From JBHENC01 sp051000345 (lineage in GTDB: Bacteria > Acidobacteriota > Blastocatellia > Pyrinomonadales > Pyrinomonadaceae), in NCBI GenBank assembly GCA_051000345.1, contig JBPCOJ010000100.1, positions 15,416-79,415 of the forward strand: a stretch of DNA of 64,000 bases, read 5' to 3'. The notes under the pieces were generated by a model. It did no database searches. It saw only the letters and a list, made by a program, of their open reading frames with translations, and had not been told where the DNA came from. Both the position numbers and the translations under genes were made by a program. This document shows positions 1-8,381 of the stretch, piece by piece; position 1 is the first letter of the stretch, and every line of letters starts with the position of its first letter.

Positions 1-93
1 GACGCGCTGCAAGGCGACGTACCAGAACGGCGCGGCTGATATGTAAAGCGCCGCGCACGTCGAAGGGCTAAGATAACCGTCGGGAATGTGCAT
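1..93 (-). CDS. cbiM: CbiM/NikM nickel/cobalt ECF transporter, 5' end only (runs off window)
   Basis: Only the first 31 codons lie in the window. The protein begins MHIPDGYLSPSTCAALY, the hallmark N-terminus of CbiM/NikM, the membrane S-component of energy-coupling-factor transporters that import Co2+ or Ni2+; in this family the N-terminal Met-His segment takes part in metal binding. The ATG at 93 has a good ribosome site (AGGAG, about 7 bases upstream). It follows the TonB receptor stop by only 23 bases, so the two are almost certainly co-transcribed: outer-membrane receptor, then inner-membrane importer. The NikR gene upstream makes nickel the likelier ion. The identification rests on the N-terminus alone. 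Confidence 0.8.
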   Translation of the reverse strand, partial: MHIPDGYLSPSTCAALYISAAPFWYVALQRV

Positions 94-116
94 CCAAATC
101 TCCTGCGCCTATCTTC

Positions 117-2564
117 TCATTTATCCTTATTGAAGAGGTGAAACGTGACTCCGACAGTCGCACCGAAGGGGTAGCCCGGCGTGCCGTGAATTCTGGTGAC
201 CGCTTCGGCCTCGGGGCTGACACGCGACTCGAAATAGTTTTGTGTTTCGAGGTATCGCTTATTGAAAAGATTGTCAATCGAGAAGTTAGCATCAACCCAT
301 CGCCGTATGCGTTTATTCATGCTGAAGTCCACCACGTCGAGGCCGGAAGCGCGAATCGCAGCATCCGTGCCGTCAAGCCGATAGTTGCCGACATGACGAT
401 ACTGCATCGAACCGTTGAAGCCGTGAAAGTTCGCCAGCGTAAATCCGGCGTTGCCCACTGTGTGCGGAGAGCTATCAACATACACGCGCGGAGAAGTGCC
501 GCGAAAGAAAGCATTCATCACCTGCGTCATGCCCGCCGTAAACGCGATGTGGCGCGTGAGTTGCGCGGAAGCCTTGAACTCGTAGCCGGAACTGCGGCTT
601 GGCCCCGCGAAATCGAGCGTGCCGTCGTCGGGAATGTAGACCTGCTCGTTGGAGTGGTCGATCAGAAACAGATCGGTGCTGAAAGAGAATCGCTTGCGGT
701 TGTAGGATGCGCCCGTCTGGTAGAAATCGGTGGTGGCAATCGGCGGCCCAATTCCTGAGCCGACGTTCTGGCCGGGAGTTCCGCGATTCACGTCCGGCGT
801 CGGCAATTCTCTGATCCCGTTGCGCACGATGCCGCGCGCATCCTGACTGTTGATGCCGCGCCCGTAGTTGAAATAGAAGGTCGTGGGGATGCGATCCGAA
901 GGCGTGTAGGCGATGTTGACTTTCGGTTGCACGCGCCCAGACCCGCGCGTACCAGAACCCCCCGTGTTGATTTTATCGTCCACGTTGAAATGAAAGTAGT
1001 CGTAGCGCAAGCCCAAATCTATGTGCAAATGACCGTGCATAAAATCGGTTCCCTGCTGCACGTAACCGGCGGTGTTAGCCACGTTAACGTGAGCCAATGT
1101 GACGGTTTCAAATGGCACGCGCGCCTTCTGTCTATATAGCAAGACCCTTGCCTGACTAGCGAGTTCGTAGCCGCCCGCCATGAATAGCGCTTGATGTCCG
1201 AACAGATGATAGGGGCGAAGATATTGAATGTTGCCGCCCTGCTGCAAGCGCGAATCGATTTGCTGAATGCCATCGCCGTTGATTGGATCATTTAGAAAGA
1301 GCGTGAAGTTGGAGAGTAGATCAAACAAAGAGCGCGTGAAAGAGCCGTCCGCCTTGAGGATGCTGCCGTTCTCCCATTCCTTGCGATAATACGCGCCGAA
1401 AATCGCAGAGCGGATGCGCCCGCCCGTCGTCGGATCAATGAAGCCGAAGCGGTCTAGTTGCCCTGCGCTTACCAAGTCAAGCGGAATCTGCCCTGAAGAA
1501 TAAAAGTAGTTGCGTCCCAAGTTCATCTTGAAACCAATCGCTTCGTTCTCGCTCAAGTGCCAAGTGTAATTGCCCGTTAAGTTGTCTCGATTATAACGTC
1601 CCGGACTAATGAAGGGGCCGTCCAGATGTGACTTTTCATAAGCGATGAAGGAATCGGCGTTGCCAATCTTCGGGCTATAGGCGAGAAACATACGGCGATT
1701 GCCGAACGCTCCGGCCTGAAAGCGCATCGTGAGTTGATCCGGCAGGGATTCCTTCAAGCGTATGTGAACGACGCCGAGGCCGGAGAAATCTCCGTACTGC
1801 GCGCTGAACGGCCCGTTGAGGATGTCCACGCCCTGCACTAATTCAGGCGTGAGGCTTTTCAATTGGCCTAAGTAACCTTGCCCGTGTCCCTGCGATTGCC
1901 CGTTCTGCTGTACATCATCGACTAAGATTTTCAGGCCGCCATTGACGCCGCCGTGATCCAAGTTGTAACCGAAGCGGCGTATCTCAAGAGACTTTCCGCC
2001 GCCTTCGTGCTGCCCGACGTTGATGCCCGCGTTGAGCGTTTCGATAAGCTGGTCGTCCCTTTCAAAAAGATTGTTTTTGTAAATAACATCATTGCGGCGG
2101 TCAATCGTCGGATCGAGCGAGGACGCGACGATGACGATTGATTCGTTGACCGGCGCGACGACAAACTCGATTTTGATTTGCAGATTGTCGGATGATTCGT
2201 TCGCGCCGATTATTCTCGATTGCAGCGCGATGTTGTTGCCGAAGAAACGCACGGTCACGGTTTCCTTCGGAACGGCGAGGCTGAAACTTCCGTTGGCATT
2301 GCTCTTCGTCGTTCGTTCCGCGCCTGAAGCAGTGCGCGCCGTGACGGTGACGTTCGGCACAAGCTCATCCTTCTCCGAAAGAATCACGCCGGACAGCGTG
2401 CGCATATCGCCGCTTGCTTGCTGCTGCGACGGTTGGAGCGTATCCGAGACGGCGACTGATGAGAGATTCATCGGCGACTGCTGCTGCGCCCGTGTTCCTT
2501 GCGCGCTGTGGAGCACAAGCAGCGCGGCGGCCAAAACGAGAATTGATAATCGACGCATAACCAT
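117..2564 (-). CDS. TonB-dependent outer-membrane receptor, probably for nickel
   Basis: The 815-residue protein has a signal peptide (residues 1 to about 26, cleaved near TRAQQQ), a carboxypeptidase-regulatory-like beta-sandwich at about 55-125, a plug domain at about 165-275 (with ILNGPFSAQYGDFSGLG) and a long beta-barrel to the C-terminus. The ATG is preceded by GGAAGGGATC. Receptors of this build carry scarce ligands across the outer membrane using TonB energy. The ligand is inferred from context: NikR lies upstream, CbiM/NikM 23 bases downstream, and a candidate NikR operator sits 44-70 bases upstream of the start. A cobalamin or iron-chelate ligand is not excluded, but I see no cobalamin riboswitch in the leader. 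The long segment from 2565 to 2709 is its promoter region. Confidence 0.88.
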   Translation of the reverse strand: MVMRRLSILVLAAALLVLHSAQGTRAQQQSPMNLSSVAVSDTLQPSQQQASGDMRTLSGVILSEKDELVPNVTVTARTASGAERTTKSNANGSFSLAVPKETVTVRFFGNNIALQSRIIGANESSDNLQIKIEFVVAPVNESIVIVASSLDPTIDRRNDVIYKNNLFERDDQLIETLNAGINVGQHEGGGKSLEIRRFGYNLDHGGVNGGLKILVDDVQQNGQSQGHGQGYLGQLKSLTPELVQGVDILNGPFSAQYGDFSGLGVVHIRLKESLPDQLTMRFQAGAFGNRRMFLAYSPKIGNADSFIAYEKSHLDGPFISPGRYNRDNLTGNYTWHLSENEAIGFKMNLGRNYFYSSGQIPLDLVSAGQLDRFGFIDPTTGGRIRSAIFGAYYRKEWENGSILKADGSFTRSLFDLLSNFTLFLNDPINGDGIQQIDSRLQQGGNIQYLRPYHLFGHQALFMAGGYELASQARVLLYRQKARVPFETVTLAHVNVANTAGYVQQGTDFMHGHLHIDLGLRYDYFHFNVDDKINTGGSGTRGSGRVQPKVNIAYTPSDRIPTTFYFNYGRGINSQDARGIVRNGIRELPTPDVNRGTPGQNVGSGIGPPIATTDFYQTGASYNRKRFSFSTDLFLIDHSNEQVYIPDDGTLDFAGPSRSSGYEFKASAQLTRHIAFTAGMTQVMNAFFRGTSPRVYVDSSPHTVGNAGFTLANFHGFNGSMQYRHVGNYRLDGTDAAIRASGLDVVDFSMNKRIRRWVDANFSIDNLFNKRYLETQNYFESRVSPEAEAVTRIHGTPGYPFGATVGVTFHLFNKDK

Positions 2565-2607
2565 GATCCCTTCCGGCGAAACCGATTGAGAGAATTGTTT
2601 GACAGCG

Positions 2608-2634
2608 GTAGCACTTAATACAAATTCGTAACAC
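2608..2634 (-). promoter_or_regulatory. Candidate NikR operator upstream of TonB receptor
   Basis: On the minus strand the segment reads GTGTTAC-N13-GTGCTAC, two near-identical heptamers in direct orientation with a 20-base period, so they lie on the same DNA face two turns apart. A sister element with the same period and the same first 11 bases apart from the Y position (GTGYTACGAAT) lies upstream of nikR at 3292-3318. As I recall, Geobacter uraniireducens NikR recognises tandem GTGTTAC repeats rather than the inverted repeat used in E. coli. Binding is inferred. Confidence 0.6.
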
Positions 2635-2709
2635 CGAATGCGAAAAAGCGTTGCAAAAAATGTAGTGCCGTGCTCTCGCCGCGCCTAGAGCGAAACGCGC
2701 AGGATAATT

Positions 2710-3255
2710 TTATTTGCTGCTATTGTTGCGCCGCGCCGTGGATTTGCGCCCCTTGTGCGAATGTGTGTGCGAGTGTTTCTGCCCGTTGCCGTTGTGCGAA
2801 TGTGTATGCGTGTTTGAATGCCGCGCGCCGTCTGTGATGATTTGCGCTGGCAGTGTCGTAAAGAGCTTGCCGTGTTTGACGCCTTTCAAACTAAGGAGCG
2901 CATCGGCGAGTTCACGAACTGCTTTCGTGCGCCCGCGCAAGACAATTACTTCCATGCAATCGTCGTGGCTGATGTGAACATGCAGCACGGAAATAACCAT
3001 CTCGTGATGATCGTGTTGCAGCGCGGCCATCTGGTCGGAGAGTTCGTGCGCGTGGTGATCGTAAACGAGCGTCAGCGTGCCTAATACTTCCACGTCGCCC
3101 GCCCGCTCTTCGAGGCGCGATTGAACGAGCGCATCACGAATCAAATCACGCAGTGCTTCGGAGCGCGTCGCGTATTTTCGCTCCGCCACTAATTTATCGA
3201 AGCTTTCCAGCAGATCGTTCTCGATGCTCACGCCGAAGCGCAGTAGTTCGCTCAC
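2710..3255 (-). CDS. nikR: Nickel-responsive regulator NikR with histidine-rich tail
   Basis: This 181-residue protein has an N-terminal ribbon-helix-helix domain (about 3-47) and a C-terminal ACT-like nickel-sensing domain (about 58-135). The four high-affinity Ni2+ ligands known from E. coli NikR are conserved by spacing: H81, H92, H94 and C100 (within HVHISHDDC). E. coli NikR stops at 133 residues; here an extra tail from about 141 contains eight histidines in HTHSH-like clusters, a probable metal store or buffer. Translation starts at a GTG with GGAGA upstream. The gene has its own leader of 187 bases after the NicO stop, containing a candidate operator, so autoregulation is likely. Nickel-bound NikR usually represses nickel import genes. 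Confidence 0.93.
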   Translation of the reverse strand: MSELLRFGVSIENDLLESFDKLVAERKYATRSEALRDLIRDALVQSRLEERAGDVEVLGTLTLVYDHHAHELSDQMAALQHDHHEMVISVLHVHISHDDCMEVIVLRGRTKAVRELADALLSLKGVKHGKLFTTLPAQIITDGARHSNTHTHSHNGNGQKHSHTHSHKGRKSTARRNNSSK

Positions 3256-3291
3256 TGAATATTCTCCACTATCATTTTGTTCATTTCTTCG

Positions 3292-3318
3292 ATTACACGA
3301 TTCTCATATTCGTAGCAC
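3292..3318 (-). promoter_or_regulatory. Candidate NikR operator upstream of nikR
   Basis: On the minus strand this reads GTGCTAC-N13-GTGTAAT, with the same 20-base period and the same opening GTGYTACGAAT as the element at 2608-2634. It lies 37-63 bases upstream of the nikR GTG start. The second half-site is the weaker one (GTGTAAT against GTGYTAC). The position fits autoregulation of nikR. Confidence 0.55.
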
Positions 3319-3442
3319 GCTTGCCGTGTATATTCCAGCCGCCGCCGGATTTATTCCCCGTGAGTTTTAAGTTATGCAGCTTTTTTCTGAAGCGCGTTTT
3401 CGCACGGGAATTCATCTTCCGGCGAATACACACACCGCTTTT

Positions 3443-5071
3443 TCATTTGAGCGAAAGCGTTGCCGATAGAGACGGCACATTGTATCCGGCCTGCGCGAGC
3501 GCTTCGTAGCAAATGCCCGCGCCGACGCACGCGATGATAAGGGCGCTGACGACGGGCAGCACGCGCACAAGGCGGTTTCCGGCGACGCTCGCCGGACGCT
3601 TCATCCAGCGCCCTGCGTAAACGAACGCGAACCCGATTGCGGTCAGCGTCCCCGCCAGTCCGATGCTGAACGCCAAGACGAGAACCATGCCGTAGCCGAC
3701 ACGGTGCAAGGCAATCGCCGAAAGCAGCACGACGAGCGCCGACGGGCAGGGAAGCAATCCGCCCGAAATGCCGAGCGCGAGAAGGCTGCGCCAAGTCACG
3801 CGCCCGCCGTCTCCTCCCGGCGGAAGATGCGTGTGCGCGCTCCCGCCGCCATGCGAGTGCCTGAAGGCTTCGGCAGATTGCTGTTCGGCGTGGTCGTGCG
3901 TGTAATCGACAAGCGTTTCATCGAGCGCATCGCGCTGAAGCAAATCGCTTGATTCATTTGATTGTAAGGATTCACCGGCTTGCAAATTCGCGGCTGTTGA
4001 TCGAGCGTTCGGTCTGTTTGTTTTATCGCCGAGTGCAGCGCGCAAGCGGCTGACGAAAAGACTGAAACCGATAGCCAAAACAATCGCACCGGAGACGAAA
4101 CTCAAGATAGGAAAGAGCCGTTCGGGAACGATATAGTTCGACGCAAAGAGTGTGACGAGTCCGAGCGCGAAGACGCCGAGCGTATGCGTGATCGTCACCG
4201 TCAATCCGAGAAATGCGGCGTGCTTGGCCGTGCCGCGCGAGCCGACGAGATATGCGCCGACGATTGTTTTGCCGTGACCGGGCGAAAGCGCATGAAAAGC
4301 GCCGAGCGCGGCGGCAAATAACAGTCCGAGCAGCGCCGTCAACGGAGTTATTTCCCGCACATTGATTAATTCCGCGAGGCGGTCGCGCGATTGTTCCATA
4401 ACGCGCCCGTCACGCGTGCGAAGCCCGCTTGCGCCCGCCGGAATAGTGCTTTGTTTGAAGGAGAATTCGGCGATGCGTTCATCGAGCGGTGCGGCAAGCA
4501 TGTCCTGCGGATAAAGTTTCAGCTCGTCGGTCACGCCGTTGCCGAAGGCGTTGCTATTGAACACGGCGAGTCCCGGCGCAGGCGTGACGACAATCTCGTG
4601 CCAGCCGATGCGCCCTTTGTTATTCGTGTCCTCAAAGCGCATGTGATGCTCGCGTCCCGCGTCGTTTGCGCTAATCGACGCTTCGTAATCGCAGACTATT
4701 CGCAAGGTCTGTAATCCGCCTGCTCCCTGCGGCAGCGCGATGCTTTTATCGACGACGCGGAGCGGCACGCGTGCATCGTCGATGCGAAGCACGAGGCCGT
4801 CGCCGTATTTGGCGGCTTCGCGTTCGAGGTAAGCATTCAATTCCTCTTTTGAAGGCGCGCCGTTGGAATTGATTGTTTGCAGTTCCTGAAATGTCGGTAT
4901 CTCCGCGATGTCAACGACGAAGCGCAGCCGCACTCGATCCGTGCCGGCTTCGATACGCGTGAAATGGTTGATCGTGAAATTGCCGAGCGGATGCGCGCTG
5001 GCCTTTACAACGCATAGCAAAGCGAGAGCAGCAAGGGCAATCAGCATTCCCGCGCGACGGCAATGCTTCAT
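3443..5071 (-). CDS. NicO/RcnA-family nickel/cobalt transporter with secreted N-terminal domain
   Basis: A 542-residue polytopic membrane protein. After a signal peptide (MKHCRRAG, then a hydrophobic stretch ending in SAHPLGNF) comes an extracytoplasmic domain of about 200 residues, followed by the NicO transporter region: a first helix set containing GAFHALSPGHGKT, a hydrophilic loop rich in His (HDH, HSH, HTH), and a second set beginning GISGGLLPCPSALVVLLSA. NicO/RcnA proteins move Ni2+ or Co2+; many are exporters. The reading frame is open back to 5167; ATGs at 5122 (overlapping the TPR stop by 8 bases) and 5095 are alternatives. I chose 5071 because it gives a normal signal peptide. It lies downstream of the TPR gene and is probably co-transcribed with it. 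Confidence 0.85.
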   Translation of the reverse strand: MKHCRRAGMLIALAALALLCVVKASAHPLGNFTINHFTRIEAGTDRVRLRFVVDIAEIPTFQELQTINSNGAPSKEELNAYLEREAAKYGDGLVLRIDDARVPLRVVDKSIALPQGAGGLQTLRIVCDYEASISANDAGREHHMRFEDTNNKGRIGWHEIVVTPAPGLAVFNSNAFGNGVTDELKLYPQDMLAAPLDERIAEFSFKQSTIPAGASGLRTRDGRVMEQSRDRLAELINVREITPLTALLGLLFAAALGAFHALSPGHGKTIVGAYLVGSRGTAKHAAFLGLTVTITHTLGVFALGLVTLFASNYIVPERLFPILSFVSGAIVLAIGFSLFVSRLRAALGDKTNRPNARSTAANLQAGESLQSNESSDLLQRDALDETLVDYTHDHAEQQSAEAFRHSHGGGSAHTHLPPGGDGGRVTWRSLLALGISGGLLPCPSALVVLLSAIALHRVGYGMVLVLAFSIGLAGTLTAIGFAFVYAGRWMKRPASVAGNRLVRVLPVVSALIIACVGAGICYEALAQAGYNVPSLSATLSLK

Positions 5072-5114
5072 AGCTTGATATCGGCGATAAAACATAACCG
5101 GGCTGTCGAAACTA

Positions 5115-6428
5115 TCACGCATCGATGTTGTGCAGAGTTTGCCGCGCAACGTCTGCCTGAAGAACATTGAAGAAAGGATTTATTTTAAGGGCGAGTTGAA
5201 GATATTTGGCAGCGTCGCGGCGATTGCCGAGCGCTTGATTAATCATGCCTGCGTGATAGCTAATGCGTGCGTCGCGCGTGCCGAGCCGCATGGCTTCGTC
5301 AATCGATTTTTTTGCTCCCGCCAGATCGCCTTTTTTGTAGAGACACCATGCGAGCGCATCGCATGTAAAAATATCGGAGCGCTTGGCGCGCTCGCTTTGC
5401 GCAATGCTCAAGCCGTCGTCGAGCTTCATGTCGTGATTGGCGTAAAAGAGCGCGAGCTGACGCGAGTAAGTGCTGCCGGCGACGGTTGTGCGTTCGATGA
5501 ATTCGACGAGATCATACTGCTTCTTTGCTTCATCCGTGCGCCCGAGTTTCTGGTAAAGATCGCCGAGCGCGATGGCCGTGTCTGGCAGCGGCACGCGATC
5601 CAACGCGCGTTTGTAAAAATCTATCGCGGCGTTTGTATCACCGGCGGCGAGGCGCGCGCGGGCTTTGGCGGCGAGAGCAAGATGGTAGTCGGGAAATACG
5701 AAGAGCGCGTGATCGTAGTTGTATTCGGCTTCGGCCAATTTTCCGGCGTTCGTTAATTCATCGCCGAGATGCACATAGCACCATGCCATGCCTTCGGGGT
5801 CGGCGGGCGATGACGATTCGGCAGCGAGGCGCATTGCTTCAATCGCGCCGTCTGTATTGCCGTAGAGCGAACGCAGATACGAAGCGCGCGCGTAGGATGC
5901 CGTGTACGGGCGCAGGTCAAGCATTTGCTGTATGCGAACGCGCGCTTCAGGGTAATTACCTGTTTCGACGAGCGCATCGACAAGCGCGCCGTATGCTTCG
6001 TAGTCGCGCGGGCTTTGCTCAACGGCGTGGCGCGCGACATCGAGCGCTTCATTAAAGCGATGATAAGAAAGCAATAGATAAGCGTTGAGACTAACGCCTG
6101 CGTGATTGTCCGGTGCAACTTCAAAGGAACGCTTGAGCGCTGCTTCGGCTTTCGCGTTGTAACTGAAGTCAGCGGTCTCGCGCGTCTTCTGCATATAGGC
6201 TGCCGCCAGCAGGTTATAACTTTTCGGCGAATCGGGTTCTCTTATAGTTGCATATATCGCTTGTCTGATCAGTGAATCGGCGGGGGTGGCGCGCTGGTCA
6301 ACGGCGGGCGTGGCTTCCTGTCCAACCGTTGCCGTTTGAGAATAGTGCTTCGAGATCGCACGGATACCAAATACGATAATCAGACCGGCAAGAAAAGTCC
6401 CAGCCACAATCAAAAACTTGTTGCGCAT
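5115..6428 (-). CDS. Membrane-anchored TPR protein
   Basis: The 437-residue protein has an N-terminal membrane anchor or uncleaved signal (residues 5-24, FLIVAGTFLAGLIIVFGI), a short low-complexity linker, then tetratricopeptide repeats from about 65 to the end; repeats with the usual A/G/Y/A/P pattern are clear around LGDLYQKLGRTDEAKKQY and SYHAGMINQALGNRRDAAKYL. TPR arrays mediate protein-protein contact; no enzymatic motif is seen. The ATG has AGGA about 7 bases upstream. It lies between the DUF4331 gene and the NicO gene, with the NicO frame overlapping its stop, so a role in the same metal-related process is inferred. Confidence 0.85.
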   Translation of the reverse strand: MRNKFLIVAGTFLAGLIIVFGIRAISKHYSQTATVGQEATPAVDQRATPADSLIRQAIYATIREPDSPKSYNLLAAAYMQKTRETADFSYNAKAEAALKRSFEVAPDNHAGVSLNAYLLLSYHRFNEALDVARHAVEQSPRDYEAYGALVDALVETGNYPEARVRIQQMLDLRPYTASYARASYLRSLYGNTDGAIEAMRLAAESSSPADPEGMAWCYVHLGDELTNAGKLAEAEYNYDHALFVFPDYHLALAAKARARLAAGDTNAAIDFYKRALDRVPLPDTAIALGDLYQKLGRTDEAKKQYDLVEFIERTTVAGSTYSRQLALFYANHDMKLDDGLSIAQSERAKRSDIFTCDALAWCLYKKGDLAGAKKSIDEAMRLGTRDARISYHAGMINQALGNRRDAAKYLQLALKINPFFNVLQADVARQTLHNIDA

Positions 6429-6475
6429 ATTCGTCCTACCTGCAATTCAGGCTTTTTAAGAGCTTAAACAAAAGT

Positions 6476-6521
6476 TTGAAGCCGGAGTCGGGTGTTAATG
6501 CTCGCCTAACTCCGGCTTCAA
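6476..6521 (-). terminator. Hairpin terminator or attenuator after DUF4331 gene
   Basis: A perfect 13-base-pair inverted repeat (TTGAAGCCGGAGT at 6476-6488 and ACTCCGGCTTCAA at 6509-6521) with a 20-base loop. On the minus strand the stem is followed by a T-rich run (ACTTTTGTTT), as in an intrinsic terminator. It lies between the DUF4331 stop and the TPR start on the same strand, so it may cut expression of the downstream genes or protect the DUF4331 message. Confidence 0.6.
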
Positions 6522-6597
6522 GGTTATTTCAACGAGGCGCGGGTGCAAACTCGCGTTGCCGCTTTTTGCTTGTCCGCGCGCCGTCTAATGTATCGCC

Positions 6598-8229
6598 CTA
6601 TGGTCTGGGCGTGGGTTGCGCGGGCGCCGTCGCCGTTGCATTCGTATCCGTTGTGCCGACGGCTTGACTCGTCGGAGTATCGTAACCGGAACGCGGTGTT
6701 CCGAGATACGGGAAGCGTGTCAGGAACGGCACGTCGTTTTGGTTGACGCCGTCGCCGAGCAAATTGTTCGGCGCGACGTTGAAGGTCGGCGTGAGCGTTG
6801 TCGCGCCTGCGAACACGCGCAGTTCGATGTCAACTACATCGTCGCCGGGGCGTCGTCCATTCGGGAAGCCCGCGTTGTCGCCGCCGAGGAAACCGAGCCG
6901 GTTCGGCGTGCCCTGCGCATTAGCCGCACCGGTCGGAGCGATACCCATGTTCAAACGCATGCGTTCCTGCGGCACGGTGTTCGCCGGTTGACCGGTAAAT
7001 GCCGCAACGCTGGGATTGGTGGATGTATTCGTTTGCACGTTGAGACCCGGAATTCCCGTCAGGAAAACCGTCGCGACATCATTGCGCGGCGGAGCCGGAG
7101 CCTGGAAGGTCGGATAGAGATCTAACGCCGCTGGCGACCCCGCATAGCCGAACAGCCTGCCGGGTTCGGGATCGAGGATGAAGGGGAGAAACTGTGCGTC
7201 GGCACCGGGCAGCGACGCATTGAATCTGTCCTTCATCGGGAGCGGAACCAGAAGTTCGTTAATGAACGGATTGCCGAGGCGCGAGACCTGCACGAAATTA
7301 CCGGAGAAGGTCGGGGTGCCGCTACGGTCTTCGGGAAAAGCAATCAGTGCCTGACGCGACGAAGCGGAATAAACGCTGATGACGCCGTTCGGGTCGTTCG
7401 GCCCGGTCGGAAAACTTCCGTTAGCCGTCACCGCAGACATCGGCACCTGAATAGCAATGGTGCTGACATTGAAGTTCGCGGTGCCGTCCACGCCGGGACT
7501 ATTCGCCAGCGGAATGACGTGGGCGGAGTTAAAGGGACGGAGTCCAAGAAGATCAAAAATCGAGCCGACATCGACAAAGAAACCTTCGTCGCGTTGACCG
7601 GCAAACACCAACGCCGTGCCGAACGTAGTGCTGACGGGTGTCACCGCAGGCGAGCCGAAATTGTTTTCGTAATTCGGCGTCGAACGTATGCCGACATTGA
7701 CGGGCGGCACGGCAAACGGGAAACCGGCTGGCGATCCGGCGGCGGGCGTCGTCGGCGCAACGGTCGAACTCGTCACGTTCGAGCCGTTTCCTCTAAGCAC
7801 CGTGACCGAATAAAACTGTTTGATGTTCAAGTTCGGGTCATTAGTGAGGCTGCGCACCGTCCCTGTGTTGTAAAGAAACGTATTCGGGTTGGACACTACC
7901 GTTCTGAAACGGAATACATACTGAATGTCCGTTACGGCGTCGCCGTTGTTGTCGATTCTCAGCGCGTACTGAACGTTATCGTCGAACCTGTAAAAGTTCG
8001 GGCCGCCCTGCGGCAACTGGAACGGGATAAAGTTCATAATCAGGTTAACCCTTGACGGTTCGTTCGGATCGACAAAGGCGTATACGTCGGTTGCGTCAAC
8101 CTCCGGGTCAACCGATGTTGACGGAGCTTCGCGGTGGCTCGATGCCTGCACGGTCGCGTTCAGCGGGCCGATGGCAAGCATTGAGAGCACCAGCAGGCCG
8201 GTGACGGCAAAATTCAAAAGTCTTCGCAT
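6598..8229 (-). CDS. DUF4331 family secreted protein
   Basis: This 543-residue protein has a signal peptide (MRRLLNFAVTG to about NATVQA) followed at once by SSHREAPSTSVDPEVDATDVYAF, here cited as the segment SSHREAP plus ATDVYAF, the signature of DUF4331. The rest alternates hydrophobic strands and Asn/Pro/Gly-rich turns, as expected for an exported beta-rich protein. The biochemical function of the family is unknown. The ATG at 8229 is chosen over an upstream in-frame start at 8304 because it has a strong ribosome site (AAGGAAAGGAAG) and gives a proper signal peptide. The TPR and NicO genes follow on the same strand. A hairpin lies just before the ribosome site and paired TGTA-N3-TACA boxes lie about 155 bases upstream. 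Confidence 0.85.
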   Translation of the reverse strand: MRRLLNFAVTGLLVLSMLAIGPLNATVQASSHREAPSTSVDPEVDATDVYAFVDPNEPSRVNLIMNFIPFQLPQGGPNFYRFDDNVQYALRIDNNGDAVTDIQYVFRFRTVVSNPNTFLYNTGTVRSLTNDPNLNIKQFYSVTVLRGNGSNVTSSTVAPTTPAAGSPAGFPFAVPPVNVGIRSTPNYENNFGSPAVTPVSTTFGTALVFAGQRDEGFFVDVGSIFDLLGLRPFNSAHVIPLANSPGVDGTANFNVSTIAIQVPMSAVTANGSFPTGPNDPNGVISVYSASSRQALIAFPEDRSGTPTFSGNFVQVSRLGNPFINELLVPLPMKDRFNASLPGADAQFLPFILDPEPGRLFGYAGSPAALDLYPTFQAPAPPRNDVATVFLTGIPGLNVQTNTSTNPSVAAFTGQPANTVPQERMRLNMGIAPTGAANAQGTPNRLGFLGGDNAGFPNGRRPGDDVVDIELRVFAGATTLTPTFNVAPNNLLGDGVNQNDVPFLTRFPYLGTPRSGYDTPTSQAVGTTDTNATATAPAQPTPRP

Positions 8230-8249
8230 TGTGCTTCCTTTCCTTGAGT

Positions 8250-8266
8250 GACCCGGAAACCGGGTC
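8250..8266 (-). promoter_or_regulatory. Hairpin in the DUF4331 5' leader
   Basis: GACCCGG and CCGGGTC form a perfect 7-base-pair stem with a 3-base loop directly upstream of the ribosome site. No T-run follows on the minus strand, so it is not a terminator for that strand. It may set message stability or translation. Confidence 0.4.
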
Positions 8267-8381
8267 TTTAGCAGCGCACTTTTAGCGTGGCAGGCGCACT
8301 GCACAAATTGTTGATGCTTCGGGTTGAGTAGGCTTCGACCGCTCTCGTGGCGGCCAAAGATTCAAACAAATGTACAGGCAC

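Noticed and set aside
138..758. Long plus-strand frame opposite the TonB receptor
   Set aside because: It is the antisense shadow of a clear receptor gene, is Arg/Val/His-rich without any motif, and lacks a ribosome site.
2565..2709. Possible cobalamin riboswitch before the TonB receptor
   Set aside because: The B12-box consensus and the conserved helices are not visible in the 145-base leader; the tandem NikR-like element explains the region better.
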